A DNA stretch of 64,000 nucleotides from Saprospiraceae bacterium (GTDB lineage: Bacteria; Bacteroidota; Bacteroidia; Chitinophagales; Saprospiraceae), in assembly GCA_020631405.1 (NCBI GenBank), contig JAHDHH010000001.1, positions 16,494 to 80,493 of the forward strand, given 5' to 3'. Position 1 is the stretch's first letter. The number at the start of each line of letters is the position of its first letter. The position numbers and the translations under genes are program-made. Positions 1 through 8,043 of the stretch are shown in pieces. The notes beneath the pieces were generated by a model, which was given only the letters and a program-made list of their open reading frames with translations, had not been told where the DNA came from and did not search any database.

Positions 1-2
1 TC

Positions 3-1463
3 CTCAATACTGATATTCACTGTCAAGACAAGTATGACTACGTCTGGCTGTTTTCTGGTAATGGAGGGCCAGCTGAGGGAAACGAAGCGACTCTTTTAGA
101 TTTCAATGATGGCAAACTTTCAATTGATTCCTTTAATATAGGAAATCAAATTGGTCTGAATAATACCTCATTCAGTAATGATAAGGGAGAATTGTTGTTG
201 TATTCTAATGCTTGCGCAATCTATGATAGCACCTTCCAGATAGCAAGCAATGGAGAGGACATAAATCCTGGAGATATACATGATGCCTGGTGTCAATATG
301 GGGAGTATCCCGCAAAGGCTAATTCGATATTTCTTGAAGATCCTACTGGTGAAGGTGTTTATTTTATTCATAAAAATATTGTCAATACACCCACGGATAT
401 TACATTACCTGACTTAATGTACAGTTATATTAATTATGACCAATTAGAAGTAATAGAGAAAAATGTAAAGATTGATTCAGTAAGAAGTAAGATGTCTGGA
501 TATATGGAAGCCATTCGACATCAAAATGGTGTTGATTGGTGGTTGGTAGACTATACAGTTAGTCAGGACTCTGGTTATATGCTTAAATTTCTGTTGGATT
601 CTGATGGCATATACCTCAGGGAACAAGAAGAATTTGTTAATCAAACTAGCTTGCATGGCCCAAATTGTAGTTCAGGAGGTCAAGCTTGTTTTTCGCCTGA
701 TGGTACTCAATATGTAAAATTTTGTCCACAGAGTGGTCTTGATGTCTTTGATTTTGATAGAGCTACGTGTGAATTTTCTAACTATAGGAACATCGTAGTT
801 CCTCAAATTCCAAATGATTTTTTCAGTGGTGTAGCCATTTCTCCGAATGGAAGATATGTCTATATCTCTAATAGGACTCAACTGGTACAAGTAGATCTGA
901 CCACCGAAGACCCACTTGATCAGATAGTATTCATTGACGAATATGACAATTTTATAGATCCATTTCCAACTAATTTTGCGAATATGCAAATTGGTCCAGA
1001 TTGTAGGATCTATATGACGAGTACTAATGGAGTAAGGAGTCTGCATGTGATCAACAACCCAGATGAAAAAGGCGTTGCCTGCAATTTTGTCCAGCGTGGA
1101 TTGAAGTTGAGGGATTCTAATAATCCTGGTTCTATCCCAAATCACCCAGTCTTTCGCCTAGACGGAGACGAGGTCTGCGATCCTACGATTACTAGTGTCT
1201 TTAATATCCCGATAGAGGTAGTACATGATCTCGATATCTATCCTAATCCTACCTCGGATGAGGTGACGATCTTGATACCAGATGCAATTACCCAAGGGCA
1301 GTTGCGGATTAGATCATTGACTGGTGATCTCTTGTATCAGAAAGCTATCTATCAAAATGGAGAACACAGGCTTCAGTTAGCAGATTATGAGAATGGATTG
1401 TATCTGATAGAGATTCTCTCAGATAGTCGAGTGTACTTGGCTAGGGTTGTTAAGGTGGATTAG
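3..1463 (+). CDS. T9SS-exported propeller-like protein, 5' end outside window
   Basis: The reading frame is open from the first base of the window, so the N-terminus and signal peptide are missing; a TTG at 192 is only an internal codon. The visible part (about 486 residues) has repeated short beta-strand motifs such as FSPDGTQYVKF and ISPNGRYVYIS, typical of PD40/WD40-like propellers in large Bacteroidota surface proteins. The last 70 or so residues form a type A T9SS sorting domain: YPNPTSDEVTI, then LTGDLL and a final NGLYLIEI...VVKVD. It is therefore probably secreted or attached to the cell surface after cleavage of that domain. The substrate is unknown. It converges on the helicase gene downstream with about 80 bases between and no clear terminator. 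Confidence 0.85.
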   Translation, partial: LNTDIHCQDKYDYVWLFSGNGGPAEGNEATLLDFNDGKLSIDSFNIGNQIGLNNTSFSNDKGELLLYSNACAIYDSTFQIASNGEDINPGDIHDAWCQYGEYPAKANSIFLEDPTGEGVYFIHKNIVNTPTDITLPDLMYSYINYDQLEVIEKNVKIDSVRSKMSGYMEAIRHQNGVDWWLVDYTVSQDSGYMLKFLLDSDGIYLREQEEFVNQTSLHGPNCSSGGQACFSPDGTQYVKFCPQSGLDVFDFDRATCEFSNYRNIVVPQIPNDFFSGVAISPNGRYVYISNRTQLVQVDLTTEDPLDQIVFIDEYDNFIDPFPTNFANMQIGPDCRIYMTSTNGVRSLHVINNPDEKGVACNFVQRGLKLRDSNNPGSIPNHPVFRLDGDEVCDPTITSVFNIPIEVVHDLDIYPNPTSDEVTILIPDAITQGQLRIRSLTGDLLYQKAIYQNGEHRLQLADYENGLYLIEILSDSRVYLARVVKVD

Positions 1464-1544
1464 GGGACGAGAGGAATGTTTCATCTTTCAAGAGGGTTTG
1501 GGAGTTGTCTTCTTTAGAGTCTAGTAATCTAAGGATCTACAAGT

Positions 1545-3464
1545 CTAATAAGACATATACTCCCAAGCCGATTTAAATTCCCCAACAGTCTCCACATGTG
1601 ACACTAGCTCATTGTACATCTTAGACGAGACGAGGGTAGACGAGTCTCCAACGATGACTAGTTTCTTTCTAGCCCTGGTTAAGGCTACATTCAGTCGCCT
1701 AAAGTCCTCAAGGAAACCGATATTATTGCCATCATTGGACCTCACGAGAGAGATGTAAATGATGTCCTTCTCTTGTCCTTGGAAGCCATCTATACTATCT
1801 ATTTGGATGTCTAGGTGATTGAACTCTTCTATCTCTCCGATTGTGGATTGGATGTGTCTGACTTGCTCTTTGTAAGGTGAGATGATCCCTATTGTACTAC
1901 CAGCGATTCTCTCGATCATAGAAAGCATGTGTTCTCTGATGATGAAGAATTCACCAGGGTTTTTGTAACTCCGTTGCTGCGGATTCATCTCTTCTTCGAA
2001 GCCAGTGCCAGCTGTGTCTATGAATACCAAAGGTGCCTTGTCATCTTTGATAGTATGGTGTTTCACTTGGTCTGCCGACTTGAGTCTTCCCGCATAGAAT
2101 CTTTTGTTGGAGTAGGAGAGGATGGCGTCATTCATCCGGTATTGAGTGTCTAATAACGACTGGTTAGTATCGTACTTGATAAGGTGGTCAAACAGTGTAA
2201 CTTGGAGTCCAAGTTCTTTTGCTTTGTTACTCTTGACAGTGGGAGGGAGTTGTTGGTGGTCACCGGCAAAGATGACTCTTTCAGCCTTCAGGATGGCAGT
2301 CCAACACTCAGGCTCAAGTGTCTGTGACGCTTCATCAATAATTACCGTCTTGAACCTCATATCTTTCATGATATTATTATGTGATCCGATCAAGGTGGTA
2401 GCGATGACTTGGGCATCTGAGAGTACTTGTTGGACTAGCTTTTGCTCAAGGTCTCTTGCCCATTTCTTGAGTTCTTTGAATTCCTTCATGAGCATGGTTC
2501 TTTGTCTACGTTCTTCAGGACCAAAGGATCGTTTGAATTTCTTAGCTTGTTTACGAGCCTCTTCTGCTTCTATTTTTACCTTTTTGATATGGTTCCAGTC
2601 TTTGTGGTTTCTGACCTTCTCATTGAGACTCAAGGGGATAAGGTCATCTGACATCCTAGCAATATTACCGACTCTGACTACATTGAGTCCAACTTCATGG
2701 CATTTTTCAGCGAGTAAGTCTACTGCATTGTTACTCGCAGCACAGACAAGGATATTCTTTTCTTTGATGGAGAGCATCTGGATCAACCCAATTAGCGTAG
2801 TAGTCTTGCCTGTCCCAGGAGGTCCGTGGATGACATGATAGGGAAATGCAGAGTAAGCCTCAGAGATAGCATTGATCTGCGATGGATTGAGCTTGGACAC
2901 TTCTTCAGATATGGTGACGTCTGCCTTGGGAGTTGACATCTGCCATTGTTGGTAGAATGCTTGTACCTTATGTGCAATATGGTCCTTGCCAATATGGTTT
3001 AAGATCTGGTTAAGTGATTCTTTCATGACATTGTGAGGTCTCGAATCGTAGGTAATCCTGAGAGCATAGGCTTGACTGGTCGAAATGTAATTGCCATCTA
3101 GCTGGTCATCGTGGACCATGATTTTGAATGTTTGCCTTCTCACATAGGAGAGTACTCCGGTGATTGCTAAGTCACTTTGAGTTTGGACTAATTGGACTCC
3201 AGCTCCGACGCGGAGTTTGTGTTTGATGTCTAGGTTGCCAGTTTGCTCAAAGCTCAACTCAATCATATCACCTACCGTATAGTGCTGACTATTGAGCCTG
3301 AGAGGAAAGACAGCTAGGCCAGCCTGTTGTTGTGACTTGATGGGTTGGTTACTTGCTATAGATTCGTAGTAGTCTTCTTCTTGTTGTTTCTCGGCATCTA
3401 GAGCCTTGAGAAGGAGGGCAACATGGTCTTTTATTTCTGTGAGATTCTTAAACATTGTTTTCAT
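1545..3464 (-). CDS. UPF1/IGHMBP2-like superfamily 1 helicase
   Basis: A 639-residue superfamily 1B-type DNA/RNA helicase. Residues 1-190 form an N-terminal region with a beta-barrel-like part, as in IGHMBP2-type enzymes. The Walker A motif GPPGTGKTTT lies at 214-223. It is followed by the Walker B motif VIIDEASQ, motif III GDHQQLPPTV, motif IV TQYRMN, motif V DGFQGQEKD and motif VI LNVALTRARKKL. The full set of ATPase motifs indicates an active ATP-driven helicase or translocase, probably cytoplasmic. The substrate (RNA or DNA) cannot be told from sequence. Met4 at 3455 is an alternative start: a -7-like element sits at 3473-3480, which would leave almost no leader for Met1. It is divergent from the gene at 3525 and appears monocistronic. 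Confidence 0.93.
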   Translation of the reverse strand: MKTMFKNLTEIKDHVALLLKALDAEKQQEEDYYESIASNQPIKSQQQAGLAVFPLRLNSQHYTVGDMIELSFEQTGNLDIKHKLRVGAGVQLVQTQSDLAITGVLSYVRRQTFKIMVHDDQLDGNYISTSQAYALRITYDSRPHNVMKESLNQILNHIGKDHIAHKVQAFYQQWQMSTPKADVTISEEVSKLNPSQINAISEAYSAFPYHVIHGPPGTGKTTTLIGLIQMLSIKEKNILVCAASNNAVDLLAEKCHEVGLNVVRVGNIARMSDDLIPLSLNEKVRNHKDWNHIKKVKIEAEEARKQAKKFKRSFGPEERRQRTMLMKEFKELKKWARDLEQKLVQQVLSDAQVIATTLIGSHNNIMKDMRFKTVIIDEASQTLEPECWTAILKAERVIFAGDHQQLPPTVKSNKAKELGLQVTLFDHLIKYDTNQSLLDTQYRMNDAILSYSNKRFYAGRLKSADQVKHHTIKDDKAPLVFIDTAGTGFEEEMNPQQRSYKNPGEFFIIREHMLSMIERIAGSTIGIISPYKEQVRHIQSTIGEIEEFNHLDIQIDSIDGFQGQEKDIIYISLVRSNDGNNIGFLEDFRRLNVALTRARKKLVIVGDSSTLVSSKMYNELVSHVETVGEFKSAWEYMSY

Positions 3465-3472
3465 AAGTAGCG

Positions 3473-3480
3473 CAAATATA
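3473..3480 (-). promoter_or_regulatory. Bacteroidota -7 element of the helicase gene
   Basis: On the minus strand this reads TATATTTG, an exact TAnnTTTG match, placed just before the helicase start. No TTG was found at the usual -33 spacing. A start at Met4 (3455) would give a leader of about 12 bases. Confidence 0.5.
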
Positions 3481-3524
3481 AGTTGCTTACATTTTAGTAC
3501 TTTTACATTCTACAATTTCATAAT

Positions 3525-4163
3525 ATGACTAGACAATTTATACTTAGGATTAGTGCTGTATGTTTGATGATAGTCCTCTTCGTAGGCACTAGTCAGGCAC
3601 AGTTTGGTATAGGAGTAGTCGGAGGATTAGATTTCTACCAGAGGTATACCAATCCTACCAGTAGCCTAGCACATGAGAGTGCAGGTAGCTTCTTGCTCAA
3701 TCTCAGTCTTGGGCCTAAGATTTGGATAGGTGGGAAGCAATTCTCAATCTCAGTGGAGTCGCCTGTGAGTATTGCCCCTCTTGGTCTAGCCGCTAAAGAC
3801 TACAAGGGGCTTGGTATGGCAGCAGTACCAGTGATAGGGATGCTCAATTTTGGTAAGACATCGGGCTTTGATCGAGATGGTGGCCTGGGTTTTAGTATAG
3901 GTGGAGGTCTCCAATGGTTTAGGACTGAGTTATTTGGCCTTAGCCAAGAATTTGTAGAGAAGGGAGTAGAAAGAGCTTGGGAGCAAGTCTATATCATACA
4001 GGCTAACCTAGGATTTGGGATATCTGGATTTGCAGGTAACCTCTTCGTGAGGTATGGGTTTGATACAGAGGATCTTGGCTTGCAGACATTGAATGTCGGA
4101 GTGCAGACAGACTTCAACTTCTTGATGACGAAGAATATCGATGACCCAGCTAGTAGACTCTAA
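3525..4163 (+). CDS. Outer-membrane beta-barrel protein (PorT-like fold), function unknown
   Basis: A 212-residue protein with a signal peptide (hydrophobic core LMIVLFVG, cleavage after SQAQ). The rest alternates glycines and aromatic residues in amphipathic strands, for example GGGLQWF, LGFGISGFAGNLFVRYGF and the terminal strand LNVGVQTDFNFL. This pattern fits a small eight-stranded outer-membrane barrel of the kind annotated as PorT family or outer membrane beta-barrel in Bacteroidota. No ligand or partner can be named. Its stop codon overlaps the murB start (TAATG), so the two genes are very likely translated from one message. A near-match to the -7 element (TACTTTTA, 3498-3505) precedes it. 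Confidence 0.72.
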   Translation: MTRQFILRISAVCLMIVLFVGTSQAQFGIGVVGGLDFYQRYTNPTSSLAHESAGSFLLNLSLGPKIWIGGKQFSISVESPVSIAPLGLAAKDYKGLGMAAVPVIGMLNFGKTSGFDRDGGLGFSIGGGLQWFRTELFGLSQEFVEKGVERAWEQVYIIQANLGFGISGFAGNLFVRYGFDTEDLGLQTLNVGVQTDFNFLMTKNIDDPASRL

Positions 4164-5152
4164 TGATTTCGTTACAACCTTATAATTCATTTCAAGTTAA
4201 GTCGCATTGTGATTCGCTGACTCAGATTACTAGTGTCCAGCAATTAGAGGAGCTCTGCAGGTTGACCAATGACGATGTTCATATACTTGGAGGTGGGAGC
4301 AATTCACTATTCGTAAATAATCCAGGAGCAGTTTGGTTGATAGACATCAAGCATGTAGAAGTCGTCAAAGAAAGGGAAGAATACCAGTTAGTCAGATTTG
4401 GAGCCGGAGAGGAGTGGCATGATGTCGTCAAGTATGCTGTTGCAAATAACCTTGGTGGGATTGAGAATCTTGCCTTGATACCTGGTAAGACAGGTGCTGG
4501 TCCTATTCAAAACATCGGAGCCTATGGTGTGGAACTCAAAGATGTATTGCAGTCAGTATCAGTGGTAGAGAGAAGTACTGGCAATAGGCTTGAGTATCAT
4601 GCATCCGCATGTGCCTTTGGGTATAGGAATAGTAAGTTCAAACAAGAGTGGAAGGGGAAGTATATCATTGATAGTATCGTACTGAAGCTTACTAAGGCTG
4701 ACTACCATACTGTCAATACTTCTTATGGAGCTATAAGGAAGCAGATAGGTAAGCAGGATGCCGTTACTATCCAAGATGTCTTCGATGCTGTAGTGAGCAT
4801 CAGGTCAAGTAAGTTGCCAGATCCCAAGGTGATAGGTAATGGAGGTTCATTTTTCAAGAATCCGATAGTTAACCTTGATGTCTACCATCAATTGATTTCT
4901 GCCTTTCCAGAGGCTCCTTCTTATCAAGTTGATGAGGAGCATAAGAAAATCCCAGCTGGATGGCTTATCGACCAAGCAGGATGGAAGGGCAAGACTATTG
5001 GAAATGTGGGTTGCTACGAAAAACAAGCACTAGTTATCATTAATACAGGAGATGCTACAGGTCAAGAGGTCTTGGAGTTTTCGGCAATGGTTCAGGAGAG
5101 TGTTGCTGATACCTTCGGAATCCTATTGGAGAGAGAAATCAATGTAGTGTAA
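4163..5152 (+). CDS. murB: UDP-N-acetylenolpyruvoylglucosamine reductase (MurB)
   Basis: A 329-residue flavoenzyme that reduces UDP-GlcNAc-enolpyruvate to UDP-MurNAc with NADPH, the second committed step of peptidoglycan precursor synthesis, in the cytoplasm. The FAD-binding motif ILGGGSNSLF is at 41-50 and the PGKTGAGPIQNIGAYG segment at 108-123. The catalytic proton donor Ser229 lies in GNGGSFFKNP, with Arg155 in GYRNSKF and Glu325 near the C-terminus. The Ser229/Glu325 positions match the E. coli type I enzyme. PAGWLIDQAGWKGKTIG is also typical. The start overlaps the stop of the barrel-protein gene. Confidence 0.98.
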   Translation: MISLQPYNSFQVKSHCDSLTQITSVQQLEELCRLTNDDVHILGGGSNSLFVNNPGAVWLIDIKHVEVVKEREEYQLVRFGAGEEWHDVVKYAVANNLGGIENLALIPGKTGAGPIQNIGAYGVELKDVLQSVSVVERSTGNRLEYHASACAFGYRNSKFKQEWKGKYIIDSIVLKLTKADYHTVNTSYGAIRKQIGKQDAVTIQDVFDAVVSIRSSKLPDPKVIGNGGSFFKNPIVNLDVYHQLISAFPEAPSYQVDEEHKKIPAGWLIDQAGWKGKTIGNVGCYEKQALVIINTGDATGQEVLEFSAMVQESVADTFGILLEREINVV

Positions 5153-5256
5153 TATGAGAGTCTTGTAAGCTGGATGTCAGTCTGAAGACTAGAATTGGAT
5201 GTAATAGTATCTTGATTAATGAGTATCAATACTAGTGCAATTCTGGGAAGCGTTTT

Positions 5257-5718
5257 ATGAATCTAAACTTCAAAAGCTTGTCTATTACACTGCTCCTAAG
5301 TCTATTGTTTTCTTTCAATGCAACACTATCAACACAGAGTGTTCAACTATTTTCCGATTCAGATTTCTTAGAAATACTAGTGATAGATCAGTCAGTTACC
5401 AAGGGTAAAGCTGTTGATGAATTCAGCTGGAAGCGAGTATTTCGTCCAATAAGAGTGTTCAAAAAGAAGGTTTCATTTTGGTTGCTTTTACTCTGCAGTG
5501 GATCAGCGATTTGCCTTCTTTTCATTACACTTATTGATCGATCAAATGGTGGCCTGGATGGATTTTTGTATGATGTAAGCATGGTTTTTGGTGGACTGCT
5601 TTTGGGTTCGCTGACGATTATAGTCTTTATACTATTAGCGTTGCCAGCTATAATACTAGTCAGAATCATAGAAGAGCTTAACTGGGGAAAGAGATTTAGC
5701 AAGTGCTCTAACTTTTAG
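5257..5718 (+). CDS. Small membrane protein, unknown function
   Basis: I do not recognise this 153-residue protein. It has an N-terminal hydrophobic segment, probably a signal peptide (about residues 8-25), a polar stretch to about residue 70 with the basic patch RVFKKK, and then two long hydrophobic segments at about 73-95 and 107-136, the second rich in Ile and Leu. It is probably an inner-membrane protein with two transmembrane helices. It starts 104 bases after murB on the same strand and converges on the mlaD gene. No catalytic motif is visible. Confidence 0.6.
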   Translation: MNLNFKSLSITLLLSLLFSFNATLSTQSVQLFSDSDFLEILVIDQSVTKGKAVDEFSWKRVFRPIRVFKKKVSFWLLLLCSGSAICLLFITLIDRSNGGLDGFLYDVSMVFGGLLLGSLTIIVFILLALPAIILVRIIEELNWGKRFSKCSNF

Positions 5719-5776
5719 CAGGGGGCATTACTTGAGACCATGTTGTCATTCACTACTCAGATCAATGAACAGTCTT

Positions 5777-6829
5777 TTAGTTCTTCATTGCTGGATCTTC
5801 CTCAGGTACTTCGTAGTCCTTGTCTTTTTTTCCAAAAACAGATACGTTGACATATCTCTTCGGATTGAGTCTAAGATCTTGTAGTAGTAACGATAGGTGG
5901 TGGGTTGTTGATTCGACATTGTCGTAAAGCTCCTTATCATTGATTAGCTTGCCCATAGTGCCATCGGTACTATTCATCTTAGCGATGATTCCTTCTAGGT
6001 TCTTGAGAGAGGCGTTTGCATTAGTAGCTACCTTTGTAAGCTCAGCTATAGTTTTTTTACTTTCGGTAAGAGCACCATTAGCATTAGCAACTGTCCCACT
6101 CAGATTCATCTTAGCAATGTCACTCGATGTATTTGACAGGTTAGCTAAGATAGTGTTGATCTTTTGATTGTTTTGCTCAAGGTTGCCACTGATAGCAGCA
6201 AAGCTCGAGAGAGTAGCCTCAATGCTTTTATTGTTAGCATAAATGAGTCTACTCATTTGCTCAGTCACCTTGGCAAGGTTAGCTACAGTAGCATCAAGAT
6301 TCTGATATGTACCATACATTTGACTAGTGGTATCACCTGCAAGTTTATTAGAGATGACATCAAAGCTCTGTCCAACAGTCTCTACAAGTGGGTCAGCCTC
6401 ACTAAAGTCAACCATAGAGCCTATCATGCCAAGTTCGTTTCCTTTGATTTCTTGCCCATTCTGAGCACAAGGAACACCATCGCCGCAGAGTTTGTCAAAC
6501 TTGAGTTCGAGAGCACGACCTCCCATGATACTTGTATTCCTCATCACAGCTATAGTATTAGCTGGTACTTTGATTTCTTTATCTACTTCATAGGATACCT
6601 TGACCCTACTGACATCTTGCGGGTCCAGCTCGATATTGGTAATTGACCCAATCTTGAATCCATTGACTGTGACAGCGCTACCAGATGCAAGTTCCTTCAC
6701 GTCGTTATAGTATGAATGAAATTCTAAGTTTCTTTTGAGCATATTACTACCCTTGAGAAAGTTGAACCCCCAAATACCAACTACAAGAGTTACTAAAGCC
6801 AGAATTCCAATGATTATTTCTTTACGCAT
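5777..6829 (-). CDS. MlaD/MCE-family lipid transport protein
   Basis: A 350-residue protein with one N-terminal transmembrane helix (about 7-26) followed by an MCE domain (about 38-115; motif GSAVTVNGFKIGSI, then NTSIMGGRALEL). The C-terminal half is rich in Asn, Ser and Ala and predicted helical or coiled-coil, with the repeated theme of short polar helices (LEQNNQKINTIL, NLSNTSSDIAKM), as in MCE proteins that form periplasmic tunnels or needles. MCE proteins are the substrate-binding part of Mla-type ABC importers moving phospholipids between membranes. No MlaE permease or MlaF ATPase is in this window. It follows the amidase gene on the same strand with a 60-base gap. Confidence 0.9.
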   Translation of the reverse strand: MRKEIIIGILALVTLVVGIWGFNFLKGSNMLKRNLEFHSYYNDVKELASGSAVTVNGFKIGSITNIELDPQDVSRVKVSYEVDKEIKVPANTIAVMRNTSIMGGRALELKFDKLCGDGVPCAQNGQEIKGNELGMIGSMVDFSEADPLVETVGQSFDVISNKLAGDTTSQMYGTYQNLDATVANLAKVTEQMSRLIYANNKSIEATLSSFAAISGNLEQNNQKINTILANLSNTSSDIAKMNLSGTVANANGALTESKKTIAELTKVATNANASLKNLEGIIAKMNSTDGTMGKLINDKELYDNVESTTHHLSLLLQDLRLNPKRYVNVSVFGKKDKDYEVPEEDPAMKN

Positions 6830-6863
6830 ATCGAGTAGGTGTCTATGATGAATGACAAAACCT

Positions 6864-6871
6864 CAAATATA
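6864..6871 (-). promoter_or_regulatory. -7 element before the MCE gene
   Basis: The minus strand reads TATATTTG, an exact TAnnTTTG match about 35 bases before the mlaD-like start. It could give that gene its own transcript apart from the upstream amidase. No clear TTG was found at -33. Confidence 0.4.
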
Positions 6872-6889
6872 TGGAGAATAGAGCTAGTA

Positions 6890-7957
6890 TTAGTTTAATT
6901 TGTCTTCACTTTTCAGAGAAGCCTTATCTAAGACAAATGCACCTTTGAATCCTTTGTAGTACAATGCTTCTCTAGCTTGGAGTGCTTGCTCAGGAGATGT
7001 GTAATTGCCTACAGTATATTTGTAGACTCCATCAGCGTCCAAGTAAATATCATATGACGATAGGGAAGCCCATTCGGGTCTAGAGATATTGGCTGGTTGG
7101 TGTTTAGTACTAGCTATCTGGATGGTGTATGATCTAGGTGTTGACTCCTGCTGATATACTGGTTCTGCGAACTGTGGATTTAGTGATGCCTCGTAAATCT
7201 GCACAGCCTTAGCGATCGCCTGAGCTACTTGTGTCTTGCCTGAATCAGATAAGAGAATTGACTCATCACCGAGATTAGACAAGAAGCCAGTTTCGAGTAG
7301 TATCCCAGGCATTTTCAGTGATTTCAGAACTATGAAGTTTGCCTGTTTTATGGACCTTGCCTTAATGTCTGAGTAGATATCAATATGCTTATTGACCAAT
7401 GAGGCTACTGCTATACTTTCTTTTAAATTTTGTTGGTAGAGTGCTTGATTCAGAATATCATCGACTTCTGGCCTATACTCTTCGGCGTATTTTCCTACAA
7501 ATACATTCTCTCGAGACTCTAAGTCACTCAGCGAGCCCATGCTATCCTCTCCAAGGACATATGATTCTGCTCCACTGACATAGGCTTGTGGGACATGGTT
7601 GCAATGCAGCGAGATGAACAGGGAAGCTTGATTATGATTAGCATAGTGAGCTCTCTCCAGCAAGGGTAAGAATGTGTCATCGTACCGTGTCAGGGAAGAC
7701 TTGATATGCGGAGCTACTGTTCGGAGTGCTTGTTGTAACTTGTAGGCAATCTCTAGGGTAATATGCTTTTCTATTGAATGATCTCCAGAGCAGCCATTGT
7801 CCTTGCCACCATGGCCTGGATCTATAACAACATGAAAATCCGACTGTGCTGATGCAAAGTTAAGATGTGTTAGAAACGTAATTGGTAATATAAATAACCA
7901 CCAAAGTTTCGTTACCCTTCCAAGTAACAATAAATTTGTGATCTTAATGAGTAGCAT
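6890..7957 (-). CDS. N-acetylmuramoyl-L-alanine amidase with SPOR-like C-terminus
   Basis: A 355-residue zinc amidase (Amidase_3 family) that cuts the bond between MurNAc and L-alanine in peptidoglycan, in the periplasm. A long signal peptide spans residues 1-38 (cleavage near ASAQ). Zinc ligands are His49 in VIDPGHGGKDNG, Glu63 and His118 in SLHCNH; the catalytic glutamate is in LLETGFLSN. Residues about 270-350 resemble a SPOR domain (YTIQIAS, then VYKYTVGNYTSPEQAL and FKGAFVL), which binds denuded glycan at division sites. The gene is divergent from the LptD-like gene with under 90 bases between, so two envelope-assembly genes share a small control region. Confidence 0.94.
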   Translation of the reverse strand: MLLIKITNLLLLGRVTKLWWLFILPITFLTHLNFASAQSDFHVVIDPGHGGKDNGCSGDHSIEKHITLEIAYKLQQALRTVAPHIKSSLTRYDDTFLPLLERAHYANHNQASLFISLHCNHVPQAYVSGAESYVLGEDSMGSLSDLESRENVFVGKYAEEYRPEVDDILNQALYQQNLKESIAVASLVNKHIDIYSDIKARSIKQANFIVLKSLKMPGILLETGFLSNLGDESILLSDSGKTQVAQAIAKAVQIYEASLNPQFAEPVYQQESTPRSYTIQIASTKHQPANISRPEWASLSSYDIYLDADGVYKYTVGNYTSPEQALQAREALYYKGFKGAFVLDKASLKSEDKLN

Positions 7958-8043
7958 GTAGTTTTACTTATTAAAGATTCCGTAAATGTATAAGTAATTA
8001 TATTATAAGACATTACATAGTATATATTTTTTTAATAACTAGT

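Noticed and set aside
2146-2838. Long plus-strand open frame inside the helicase gene
   Set aside because: It is antisense to well-conserved helicase motifs, and its translation has no recognisable domain. It is a shadow of the real gene.
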